Source: Acidimicrobiales bacterium (GTDB lineage: Bacteria > Actinomycetota > Acidimicrobiia > Acidimicrobiales > MedAcidi-G1). From it: 64,000 bases of DNA. Shown here piece after piece: positions 25,608 through 36,151 of the stretch (its first letter is position 1; every line of letters begins with the position of its first letter). Position numbers and translations under genes: made by a program. The stretch is taken from contig JASLKK010000009.1 of NCBI GenBank assembly GCA_030747595.1, positions 50,313 to 114,312 of the forward strand, given 5' to 3'. The notes below the pieces were generated by a model that saw only the letters and a list, made by a program, of their open reading frames with translations, was not told the origin of the DNA and did no database searches.

Positions 25608-26332
25608 CAGACGCCCGTCCAGTCAACCGGGACGACCACCTCGGAAATGTTGCATCTAGCGCGGTAGTCCTCGACGGCCTGCCGGCATGGTTCGAACGCC
25701 CCGTAGTCGTCCACGATCAGGATCCCGCCCACTGAGAGCTTCGGATACAGGTTCTCGAGTGCCTCCCACGTTGACTGGTAGAGATCGCCGTCTAACCGCA
25801 GCAGGGCGAGGCGCTCGATGGGGGCCGTGGGCAGCGTGTCGGCGAACCAACCCTCTAGGAAGCGAACTTGGCTATCCAACAGTCCGTAGCGGGCGAACGA
25901 TGCCTCGACCTCAGGTCGCGAAACGGCCAGTGCCTCCACCTCGGAGAGGTCTACTCCCTTGTCTGCCGGCCAAGTTTCAGCATCGGGTGGCGGTAGTCCC
26001 CGGAACGAGTCGGCCACCCATACGGATCGGTTGTCGTCTCCCCATGCGGCCAGGGCACCTCGCATAAGGACCGTGGCTCCACCACGCCACACGCCGGTCT
26101 CCATCAGGTCGCCGGGCACATCGTTGTCGAGCACCATGGTCAGGCAGTCCACAAGGTTGTCGAGTCGCCGCCGACCGATCATGGTCTCTGCCGAAGCTGG
26201 CCAGTCGCGTCCTTCAGAGCGGGCTGCTATCTCGACGTCGGGTTCCATTTCTGGAAACAAATCCCGACACAGACAGCCGGCCATCAAGTCCAGATAACGA
26301 CGACGAAGAAGAGCGGACGACCCATCGATCAT
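25589..26332 (-). CDS. TylF/MycF-family O-methyltransferase
   Basis: 247 residues from the ATG at 26332, which has an excellent AAAGGAGG 7 nt upstream. Family blocks: GDLMETGVWRGGATVLMRGAL (SAM site), VWVADSFRGLP, LALLRLDGDLYQSTWEALENLYP and GGILIVDDYGAFEPCRQAVEDYR, where the Asp residues of DGD and DDY bind Mg2+. Characterised relatives methylate sugar hydroxyls of macrolides; homologues in free-living bacteria act on surface glycans. It is coupled by overlap to the methyltransferase at 24843. Confidence 0.9.
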   Translation of the reverse strand: MIDGSSALLRRRYLDLMAGCLCRDLFPEMEPDVEIAARSEGRDWPASAETMIGRRRLDNLVDCLTMVLDNDVPGDLMETGVWRGGATVLMRGALAAWGDDNRSVWVADSFRGLPPPDAETWPADKGVDLSEVEALAVSRPEVEASFARYGLLDSQVRFLEGWFADTLPTAPIERLALLRLDGDLYQSTWEALENLYPKLSVGGILIVDDYGAFEPCRQAVEDYRARCNISEVVVPVDWTGVWWQRTH

Positions 26333-26399
26333 TCTTGACCCTCCTTTAACCCCGTCCAGCGACTCCCGCCTGTCGTCAACGGTTGTCGGGTCGCCTCGG

Positions 26400-28784
26400 T
26401 CAGTCAAGGGCCTCAAGGGCTCCTGATTGGATTAGGACGTCGACATGCCCTGGATCCATTCCTAGATCCCCGGTGCAGAAACGGCGACTGTGTTCTCCGA
26501 TGAATGGTGCCTGGAAGATTGCCGGGGGGCCCATGCCCGACCCAGTGAAGCACGGGCCGGCTAGAACAATGGGTCCCAGTCCCTGCTGATCGACGTCCAT
26601 CAGGAAACCGCGTTCGGCGAGATGCGGATCCTCGAGCTGGTCGACACAGAACATCACCCGGCCGGCCGGTACGCCTTCGGCCTGGCAGCGATTCTGGACC
26701 TCGGCCCGATCTAAACCAGCCGTCCATTCGGCTACGAGCCTTTCTACACGTGCCCGGTCGGCCATTCGTCCCTTAGTGGTGGCCAACGAGGACTCCCGAG
26801 CCCAATCCGGGTTGCCCATGGCCCGACAAAGACCCTCCCAGTCCTTGTCCTCGCGAACACACACCACGACCCACCGTTGTTCACCGGCACAGGGAAAGGT
26901 TCCCCATGGCGCTCCACCTGGAGAGGAGTTCCCCCGGGGTTGCACACTGCCTGGATTGAGCGCTTCGGCCAGGAACTCGTCGGCCAATGTGGCCATGAGC
27001 GCCTCGACTTGAGCGACCTCCACGTGCGAGCCGGTGGCGCCCCGGTCCCGACCGACTACCGCGGCCAATGCGCCAAGCGCCCCGAGTCGACCGGCCAAGT
27101 GATCTGGGTGGATCGCGTTGCTGCCCGGAGGTCCGGCTCCGTCGTCGAATGCCCACAACCAACTGAGACCACCGGTCGTCTGGATGGTGGGACCGTAGCC
27201 AGACCACTCGGCCTGAGGCCCCCGTGACCCCATCAACTGGCTGGACATGAGAACGGCGCCAGGGTTCATCCGATGGACGTCGTTCCAACCGATCCCGAGG
27301 GCAGCCATCGTGCCCGTCGAGTTGTTTTCCACGATGACATCGGCCCACGCCACCAGATGTTCGATGACCTGGAGGGAGTCCGGGTGCTTTAGGTCGAGAC
27401 CTAGACACCGCTTGGTCCGATTCGACGACGCAAACGGGCTGCTCATCTCGCTGCCCATGATGATGCGGATGAAGTCGGGATAGGCATGGCTTTCGACCTT
27501 GACCACGTCGGCGCCGTATTCGGCAAGCATGCGGCCGCATTCCACCCCGACACCGCCGTGTCCCAAGTCGGCCACCCGTAGGCCCCGTAACGGTAGATCC
27601 GATGCCGGTCCTAGTGGCGAGGACATGGTGAAACGGGGGCCATCGAAGGACGCCTTGTGTTCACCGGGTTCGGGGGCCCGCTGTCGATGACCGATACGAA
27701 CTCCGTCGATTTCCATGGATCCGGCAAATACTGGTGCTTCTACTCCAGGGGTGACCTCGGCGGTCGTGAAGGTGCCTCGGGCAGCAAAGTGTTCATCGGT
27801 TAGGAGGTCAGCCGGTGAGAGCAGGGGAGTGGCCACCACCCCTCGGCGTTGGGCTTCGCGGCATCCTTCGATCATGGGCAGCCCGGCCCAGTGTCCGGCG
27901 TACAACTCATTGATGACGTCGGCGTTCATAAGCCGGTTGACGTAGTCGGCCCAGTAGTCATCGGCGAACGCCTCGGGTGAACCCATCCACTCCCACATGG
28001 CAGACCACTGGCGTCGCGTCATGATGACGCATCTGACCTTGCCGTCGGCGGCGTCGAAGGTCGGGTACATCGGGCTGTCACCAGACCGCACCGTGGGCGG
28101 AATCGACCCCCTTCGGAGACTGTCGCTGGTATTGGCCAGACCCCAGGTGTTCATCTGGCTCACCGCCTCCAGAGCCGACACGTCGAGGTGTTGCCCGCCG
28201 GCTCCTCGGGCCCGATGGACGAGGGCGACGAGCACAGCAAAGGCGCCCAGAATGCCGACGGTGTCACTGGCGATCGATCCAGGCAACAGGAGTGGCGGCT
28301 TATCGGGCACCCCACTCAGGGACTGCCAACCCGACAGGGCGAAGACCACGTCATCGGTGGAGGCAAGGTCCCTGTCGGGGCCGGTCTGACCGAAGTCGGT
28401 AAGAGATGCCACCACCAGCTCTGGGTTTGCAGCCAAGAGGACGTCCGGGCCGAGTCCGAGTCTGTCGAGAGTCCCCGGTGTCCACGACTCAACAACTACG
28501 TCAGCGTCCGCAACTCGGGCCAGGAAGGTCTCCCGGTCTCGGACGGCCTCCGGATTCTGCAGGTCTAGGACCGCGGATCGCTTGTTGGAGTTGCGTACAG
28601 CGAAATGTAGTGACGACCCGTCCGGGCCAAATGGAGCCCTTCGGCGGGACTCCACCCCTTCCGGCGGCTCGATCCGTAGTACATCGGCACCGAAGTCGGC
28701 TAGTAGTCGACCGCAGAGGTCGCCCCGACCATCTGTCAGATCGAGTACCCGTAGGTCGGCGAGCGGATGACTTGTGGGGGCCAT
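26400..28784 (-). CDS. Double-domain CaiB/BaiF-type CoA-transferase
   Basis: 794 residues, twice the usual 400, consisting of two complete family III CoA-transferase units (about 8-375 and 398-790). Each keeps the catalytic Asp equivalent to CaiB Asp169: Asp174 in IASDTVG and Asp561 in HPDHLAG, and both have the GADV-[LV]-[RK]-[IV]-E motif (33-39, 424-431). Family III dimers interlock as rings, so a fused pair may form an intramolecular heterodimer. Typical reactions move CoA between short carboxylic acids such as carnitine, formate or bile acids. The 67-bp gap to the TylF-type gene separates transcription; upstream it is almost back to back with the M23 peptidase gene. Confidence 0.9.
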   Translation of the reverse strand: MAPTSHPLADLRVLDLTDGRGDLCGRLLADFGADVLRIEPPEGVESRRRAPFGPDGSSLHFAVRNSNKRSAVLDLQNPEAVRDRETFLARVADADVVVESWTPGTLDRLGLGPDVLLAANPELVVASLTDFGQTGPDRDLASTDDVVFALSGWQSLSGVPDKPPLLLPGSIASDTVGILGAFAVLVALVHRARGAGGQHLDVSALEAVSQMNTWGLANTSDSLRRGSIPPTVRSGDSPMYPTFDAADGKVRCVIMTRRQWSAMWEWMGSPEAFADDYWADYVNRLMNADVINELYAGHWAGLPMIEGCREAQRRGVVATPLLSPADLLTDEHFAARGTFTTAEVTPGVEAPVFAGSMEIDGVRIGHRQRAPEPGEHKASFDGPRFTMSSPLGPASDLPLRGLRVADLGHGGVGVECGRMLAEYGADVVKVESHAYPDFIRIIMGSEMSSPFASSNRTKRCLGLDLKHPDSLQVIEHLVAWADVIVENNSTGTMAALGIGWNDVHRMNPGAVLMSSQLMGSRGPQAEWSGYGPTIQTTGGLSWLWAFDDGAGPPGSNAIHPDHLAGRLGALGALAAVVGRDRGATGSHVEVAQVEALMATLADEFLAEALNPGSVQPRGNSSPGGAPWGTFPCAGEQRWVVVCVREDKDWEGLCRAMGNPDWARESSLATTKGRMADRARVERLVAEWTAGLDRAEVQNRCQAEGVPAGRVMFCVDQLEDPHLAERGFLMDVDQQGLGPIVLAGPCFTGSGMGPPAIFQAPFIGEHSRRFCTGDLGMDPGHVDVLIQSGALEALD

Positions 28785-28810
28785 GCGCGATGGTCTACCA
28801 CCTGCCCCCG

Positions 28811-30094
28811 ATGGCCATGGAACCCACGGGTACCCTCTCGGCCGAGACGATTCCCTTCACCACAGTGCCACTCCGACCTATCCCCACCTCCGTTGCGTCC
28901 TCCAGACGCCTGCTCGTTTGGCGAGCGCACCGTCTACGGGCTGTTGTTCTGGTCGGACTGATGGCCTCGTTGTTGACCGGAACGCTCCTGGTGGCCGTGC
29001 CGGCCGGAGCGGTCAAGGACACCGATTCCATTCGGGACGCACGGGACCGCAGGGAGTCGGCTAAGGGCCTGGCGGCGGAGGCTGCCGAGGCACTCGGGTT
29101 GGTGGAGGCCGCCGACGAGCAGGTTTCGGATGCACTGCACGCCCTTGACGATGCCGTGGCGCTCCAGGAAGCCAAGATCCTCGCGGCGCGGCAGGCCATC
29201 GAGGCTGCCGAGGCCGAGGCCACTCTGCGGTGGGTTCAAGCCGAGGAAATCTCCGTCGAGGTGACCGATCTACGACAGCGGATTAGGGAGTTGGCCGTCG
29301 ACGTCTACATCGGCCGGATCCGCCCCGGCAACCTCCTGGAGTCCGATGACCTGACCGCCGGGGTTCGGCGTGCTGCCATCCTCGATGCGGTGACCGGCGA
29401 CCGGGGAGATCTGGTGGACCGGATGCGGGCACTGGAGTCCGACCTCGAAGACGTCGCACGGTCCGCCGATGACGCGATCATCGACGCCCAGGCCCGGCAA
29501 CGCGAGCTTGAATCGTCAATCCTCGTCTTGGATCGAAGGATCGCCGCCAAGGAGAACGTGAAGGGTGAGCTCCAGAGCCGTATTACGGACTATGAGGCCG
29601 AGATCAGAAGCTTTGAGCGGCAGGAATACTTGATGGCAATCCTGATCGACAACCTCATCGCCGAGGAACTCCGGAAGTCGGCCCCTGATCTGACCAAGGA
29701 GTCAGGCCAGGGGTTCATCATGCCCATGGAGGGCCGCCTGACGTCCTGGTTCGGCCCCCGCATGCACCCAATCTTTGGAACGATGCGTCAGCACAACGGT
29801 GTCGACATCGGCTGTGTTCGAGGACAGCCGATCTGGGCCGCTAAGGCGGGCAAGGTGATCTTCGCGGGCATGAAGTCCGGATACGGCAACGTCGTCCTGA
29901 TCGAGCACGAGGGTCCGGTCATCACGCTGTACGCACATCAGGAGGACCTCCTTGTATCGACGGGCTATCAGATCGATAAGGGGGAGGTGTTGGGAAGGTG
30001 CGGCTCAACCGGCTGGTCGACCGGACCCCACCTCCACTTCGAGGTTCGTACTGGTGGCGAGCCCAAGGACCCGATGATCGTGCTCCCAGGCTGA
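28811..30094 (+). CDS. Secreted M23 peptidoglycan endopeptidase with coiled-coil
   Basis: 427 residues from the ATG at 28811; ATGs at 28790 and 28817 and a GTG at 28865 are alternatives, and the GTG would give a more ordinary signal-peptide n-region. The hydrophobic export segment AVVLVGLMASLLTGTLLVAVPAGA is followed by a long Ala/Glu-rich helical region forming coiled coils (about 70-270), then a C-terminal LytM domain. Zinc ligands are intact: His328 and Asp332 (HNGVD), His407/His409 (HLHF). This NlpD/EnvC-like layout suits cutting cell-wall crosslinks or activating a wall amidase at division. Ends before a strong hairpin. Confidence 0.92.
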   Translation: MAMEPTGTLSAETIPFTTVPLRPIPTSVASSRRLLVWRAHRLRAVVLVGLMASLLTGTLLVAVPAGAVKDTDSIRDARDRRESAKGLAAEAAEALGLVEAADEQVSDALHALDDAVALQEAKILAARQAIEAAEAEATLRWVQAEEISVEVTDLRQRIRELAVDVYIGRIRPGNLLESDDLTAGVRRAAILDAVTGDRGDLVDRMRALESDLEDVARSADDAIIDAQARQRELESSILVLDRRIAAKENVKGELQSRITDYEAEIRSFERQEYLMAILIDNLIAEELRKSAPDLTKESGQGFIMPMEGRLTSWFGPRMHPIFGTMRQHNGVDIGCVRGQPIWAAKAGKVIFAGMKSGYGNVVLIEHEGPVITLYAHQEDLLVSTGYQIDKGEVLGRCGSTGWSTGPHLHFEVRTGGEPKDPMIVLPG

Positions 30095-30127
30095 GGCAAT
30101 CCGACTATCGCTCAATGGGTCTTGTGG

Positions 30128-30161
30128 TTGTGCAGAGAGGCCCGAGGAGCCCTCTGCACAA
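30128..30161. terminator. Bidirectional hairpin between M23 gene and hppA
   Basis: TTGTGCAGAG (30128-30137) pairs with CTCTGCACAA (30152-30161), extended by a GGC/GCC pair with one bulge. The stem is at least 10 bp and serves two convergent genes. No T-tract follows. Confidence 0.65.
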
Positions 30162-30202
30162 CTTTGCGAGTCGGTTAGGCGCCCGCGGCCACCACCGCCG
30201 AA

Positions 30203-32299
<2,097 letters not shown>

Positions 32300-32463
32300 G
32301 GAAGGATCTCCTGGTGATTGAAACGGTTCTCGACCCGCCCGTGTTCATCGGGGCGAGTGGGCATCCGGCGCACGCCTGGGAGGCGGGATCGTCACGGAGC
32401 CGAGGGCACTCTAGTGAGTGGGACCCGTGGCTCGACGATCTGGGGCGTGATTATCCGGAACAG

Positions 32464-33084
32464 ATGCTGGCGGTCGGGGAGTCGGTCGGCCAGCATGACC
32501 TGGTGGAGCACGGTGAAGATGGCCGAGATTTGGAGGAACTCAGGATTGAGATGTTGGCCTGGAGGCAGGCCTTGTCGCCGGATGTCGTCGCGCGCCATTC
32601 AGACACGGTGGTCCAGAGGCTCCGGTCACTTTCCGAGATGGAGGCACCAGGGACGATCGGTGCGTATGTGGGGGTGAGGGGAGAGATCGACCCGGTGGCC
32701 CTGCTCGATGATCCGCACATCCAGGTTGCCCTTCCGGTGACCACCCCCGGTCAGGTGCTGCAGTTTGTGGTTCCTGTCGGCCCTCTGGTCCGGGGCCCCT
32801 TCGGCATCCATGAGCCACGCGAGGGTCTCAATGTCGACCCGATGTCCCTGAGCGTCGTATTGGTGCCTCTGGTGGCCGCCGACCGAAACTGCAACCGCCT
32901 AGGCCACGGTGCCGGCTTCTATGACCGGACCTTTGCCGGTTTGATCACCGACCGTTCCTCTGGTCCCCTGTTCATTGGCCTCTGCCACGACCTCCAGGTT
33001 GTTGACTCGCTCGCAGCCCGAGAATGGGACGTTCCTCTCGACATATTGGTGACCGAGGTGGGCGTGATCCGGCCGAAGACCTAA
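32464..33084 (+). CDS. 5-formyltetrahydrofolate cyclo-ligase family protein
   Basis: 206 residues from the ATG at 32464, which matches family length (about 190-200) and leaves a 164-bp divergent promoter region with hppA; the open frame extends to 32314. The enzyme uses ATP to convert 5-formyl-THF to 5,10-methenyl-THF. The N-terminal ELRIEMLAWRQAL helix and the C-terminal signature VPLVAADRNCNRLGHGAGFYDR (family form: GNRLGyGgGyYDR) support the call, and GEIDPVALL fits the middle block. It could help recycle folate one-carbon units made by sarcosine oxidase. Confidence 0.85.
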   Translation: MLAVGESVGQHDLVEHGEDGRDLEELRIEMLAWRQALSPDVVARHSDTVVQRLRSLSEMEAPGTIGAYVGVRGEIDPVALLDDPHIQVALPVTTPGQVLQFVVPVGPLVRGPFGIHEPREGLNVDPMSLSVVLVPLVAADRNCNRLGHGAGFYDRTFAGLITDRSSGPLFIGLCHDLQVVDSLAAREWDVPLDILVTEVGVIRPKT

Positions 33085-33183
33085 TCCGGGCGATCCACCT
33101 TCCAGCCTTGGATTGATCAGCTGAACAGGTCGATTGGACGGGCATGCCACCCCCTGGGTCCTCCGGTGGGCGATGATCGCGAG

Positions 33184-34581
33184 GTGAGAATCATCGTGGT
33201 AGGTGCCGGCGAGGTCGGCACCTACGTAGCCGACCGTCTCAGTACCCAGGGACACGACGTGACGATCATCGAAGTCAGTGGTGAACGCGTCCGCCGGATC
33301 CAGTCCGAGTTGGACGTCGAGATCCTCCGTGGTAGCGGTACTGACCCCGAAGTCTTGACTGAGGCGCGTCTCGGGAAGGCCGAGTTGCTCGTTGCAGTGA
33401 CCAAGCGTGACGAGGTCAACATTTTGTGTGCCCTGATGGCTCGCAAGGCGGGTGTCAGCAAGACCATTGTGCGGGTGGAGTCCCGCTCTCTGCGTCGAGC
33501 CCAGGCGGTGTCGCTGTTCGAAGGAGTCGACGACCACCTGGTCATTGACCCCGACGAGGAGGTCGCCCATGCCGTACGACGCCTCATCCGATTCACCGGG
33601 GTGTTGGAATTCGACGAGATGGCCGGCGGCGAGGTCGTGGTACTTACCGCTCGCCTCCCCGGAGCAGCCCCATTGGTGGGCAAGTCGCTACGGGAACTGG
33701 GCCGGGAGTTGGAGCCCGACTGGGGTTTCATCGTGGGTTCGATCACTCGCCGGGACAACGGTGAGGAGATGGAACGGACGGCCGTTCCCCGTGGAGACTG
33801 GACCCTTCGGGAGGGGGATCTCATCACCGTCGTTTGCAAGAAGGACAACCTCGACGACGTGACGACCCGGATGGGCATGGAAAGCCAACGCTCGGACCGC
33901 GTACTCCTTCTGGGCGGCGGTCGAACTGCCGAGTTGCTGGCAGAGTCATTGCTTGCCCAGGGCCGGTCGGTTGGCATCATCGAAATGGATAAGGCCCGGG
34001 CCGATTATCTGGCGGAGAACCTGGACCGAGCTCTGGTGTACCACGGAGACATCACTGACGCCGTCCTGCTCGACGAGGCCGAGGTCGCCCGTCAAGATGT
34101 GGTGGTTGCCCTGACCGGGGAGGACCACGCCAATGTGTTGGCCTGCCTGTACGCCAAATCGGCTAGCGATTCCACCGGTGGTCGACGAGACCAGCAAACT
34201 GAGACCATCGCCGTGGTGCACCGACTGAAGTTGCTGGATCTTCTCGAGGCACATCAGGTGGACGCCACTATCAGCCCGCGGACGGCCACTGCCAACAGTG
34301 TCCTCCGGTTTGTGCGGGGTGAGGGAGACACAGTGGCTGCCGTCTCAACGTCCCTCCACGGTGACGCCGAGGTCCTGGAGTTCGCCGTGTCCCCGGGATG
34401 CAAGTGCGACGGCAAGAAGATTTCTGACCTCGGGCTTCATGAGGACGTGCTGATCGGCGCCATCGTGCGCGACGGGAAGGCCCAGATCGCGAGGGGACGG
34501 AGCACACTGAGGCCACGCGACCATGTGATCGCCGTGGTCCGTCCAGGGCAGGCTGCCCACCTCTCCTCGCTGTTCGGCTAG
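33184..34581 (+). CDS. trkA: TrkA, cytosolic K+ uptake regulator
   Basis: 465 residues if begun at the GTG at 33184, giving the conventional MRIIVVGAGEVG start; the frame is open to a GTG at 33166. Two tandem RCK units are visible: Rossmann NAD-binding VVGAGEVGTYVADRL (4-18) and a second RVLLLGGGRTAELLAESLL (about 239-257), each followed by a TrkA-C subdomain (GAAPLVGKSLREL; CDGKKISDLGLHEDVLIGAIVRDG). TrkA gates the TrkH channel in response to nucleotides. It is followed after 13 bp by two trkH-like genes that overlap each other, forming one operon. Confidence 0.95.
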   Translation: MRIIVVGAGEVGTYVADRLSTQGHDVTIIEVSGERVRRIQSELDVEILRGSGTDPEVLTEARLGKAELLVAVTKRDEVNILCALMARKAGVSKTIVRVESRSLRRAQAVSLFEGVDDHLVIDPDEEVAHAVRRLIRFTGVLEFDEMAGGEVVVLTARLPGAAPLVGKSLRELGRELEPDWGFIVGSITRRDNGEEMERTAVPRGDWTLREGDLITVVCKKDNLDDVTTRMGMESQRSDRVLLLGGGRTAELLAESLLAQGRSVGIIEMDKARADYLAENLDRALVYHGDITDAVLLDEAEVARQDVVVALTGEDHANVLACLYAKSASDSTGGRRDQQTETIAVVHRLKLLDLLEAHQVDATISPRTATANSVLRFVRGEGDTVAAVSTSLHGDAEVLEFAVSPGCKCDGKKISDLGLHEDVLIGAIVRDGKAQIARGRSTLRPRDHVIAVVRPGQAAHLSSLFG

Positions 34582-34594
34582 GTCGGCGGTCCGG

Positions 34595-36151
34595 ATGAAT
34601 CGTCCGGTGGGATCTGATATCAGGCCACGGAGCGGCGGACGTGCGCCCTGGCCTTCGTGGGCCGCCGCCGCTGCGTGGTCGATCGCCGCAGCATTGGGTG
34701 CCACTTTCCTGCTTGCCGTGACGGCCGGGTTGATTGATCTGCTCGGCGACGGCGACGACACGACAGCCCTTCTAATCGTCGGAGGTGCCGCAGGACTTCT
34801 GGCGGCGGTGATCGCCGTATGGGTCCGTCCACCGGATCGGGTCCGTGATGCCGACGTCCTGTGCGCCTTCACGGGCAGCCTGGTGCTCTTCATCGGGATG
34901 GTTGCCGGCCTCTTCCTGCTGGTCGACCCGGCGAGCGGCTTTGCGGACGCCCTGTTTAGGGCCGGCACGTCGGCAACCACTACAGCTATGGAGGCCTACC
35001 CGGTCGAACCGACGGAACATGCCGAGCGATTTCTGCTCGGAGGCGCCCAGTGGCTGGGGGGTATCGGCGCACTCCTGCTAGCGGTCGCTGTGTTGCCTTT
35101 CTTCGGAGCAGGGCGGGAGTTCGCCGACCGATCACGTCGAGGCGGTCGACGTCCCATGGCCCCCGACCCTGCCACGGCGGTGCGCCATTTAGTCATCGTC
35201 CATGGTCTGGCGTCTGGATTTACCCTGATCGGCTTCCTGCTGGTCGGGATAGCACCGTTGGACGCCGTACTCCTGGCGATGGCCACCGCATCCACCGGCG
35301 GACTCGTGAGCAGCCCGGACCTCGAGTCGGCGGCGGCGCAGTGGGTAGCCGTGATCGGTATGGCTGTTGCCGGCACAAGCCTCGTGGTTCTGTGGCGGCT
35401 TGGTGTCGGCCGAGTCCGTTCTCTTCTCCGTTCCACCGAACTTCAGGTTTATCTGGGTCTCCTGATCATCGGCTCCGCCCTGTTCTTGTTGTGGACCGAC
35501 GGGTCGGGCGTTGATGGGGTGCGACGCGCCGCCTTCACTGTGACCGCCGCAGTCACCACCACCGGGTTCCCGTCGACTCCGGGCGGCAACTGGGCGCCGG
35601 CTGCGCCGGTGTTGCTGCTCGGCCTCGTCTCGATCGGGCCGATGACCGGTTCGGTCGGCGGCGGCTTCCAGATCCTCCGGCACCGGATTCTTGCTCGGGT
35701 AGCCATCCGGGAACTGCTTCGACAACTCCACCCGCGAGCTGTCATTCCGGCCCGGCTGGGCGGCCGGATCGCCGCGGAGAACACACTGGCCCGTGTCGTA
35801 GTGACGCAGTTTCTCTTCGTTAGCGTGCTCTTCGTGACCGCTGCAGTGGTGGCCTCGGCGGGCTTGGAACTGGCCACCGCTCTCGGTGCTGGAATCCATG
35901 CCATCTCGACGGCCGGACCGGTTCGGACATTAGATGGCACCTTGGTAGATGTCGGCGCCTGGCCGGCCGGCGTCCGACTAGCCCTCCTGCCCGCCATGGT
36001 GGTGGGACGCCTGTCTGTGTACCCGGCAATAGTGGCCCTTGGCGCCGGTACGACTCTGATCCGTGATCGGGTCCGTTTCCGACGACGTCTGACTGCCAGT
36101 CTGAGCCGCTCGCCTGGTGGCCGCCGGCACCCTCCGGGTACCGACCAATGA
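34595..36151 (+). CDS. TrkH-like K+ transporter subunit with altered filter
   Basis: 518 residues with about ten membrane segments and the fourfold pore-loop repeat of the SKT superfamily. Filter loops read: first SATTTAMEA (126-134) with Ala131 in place of the invariant Gly; second ATASTGGLV (231-239), Gly kept; third AVTTTGFPS (319-327), Gly kept; fourth AISTAGPVR, with the usual Asn lost. The late motif GRLE of TrkH is GRLS here. It is clearly a TrkH homologue but a diverged one, perhaps a partner or regulator of the canonical TrkH that starts inside its stop codon (ATGA). Confidence 0.88.
   Translation: MNRPVGSDIRPRSGGRAPWPSWAAAAAWSIAAALGATFLLAVTAGLIDLLGDGDDTTALLIVGGAAGLLAAVIAVWVRPPDRVRDADVLCAFTGSLVLFIGMVAGLFLLVDPASGFADALFRAGTSATTTAMEAYPVEPTEHAERFLLGGAQWLGGIGALLLAVAVLPFFGAGREFADRSRRGGRRPMAPDPATAVRHLVIVHGLASGFTLIGFLLVGIAPLDAVLLAMATASTGGLVSSPDLESAAAQWVAVIGMAVAGTSLVVLWRLGVGRVRSLLRSTELQVYLGLLIIGSALFLLWTDGSGVDGVRRAAFTVTAAVTTTGFPSTPGGNWAPAAPVLLLGLVSIGPMTGSVGGGFQILRHRILARVAIRELLRQLHPRAVIPARLGGRIAAENTLARVVVTQFLFVSVLFVTAAVVASAGLELATALGAGIHAISTAGPVRTLDGTLVDVGAWPAGVRLALLPAMVVGRLSVYPAIVALGAGTTLIRDRVRFRRRLTASLSRSPGGRRHPPGTDQ

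Noticed and set aside
24843..28784. Natural-product biosynthetic cluster suggested by the TylF-type methyltransferase
   Set aside because: No polyketide synthase, NRPS, sugar-nucleotide or terpene enzyme lies within the window, so a cluster cannot be supported.
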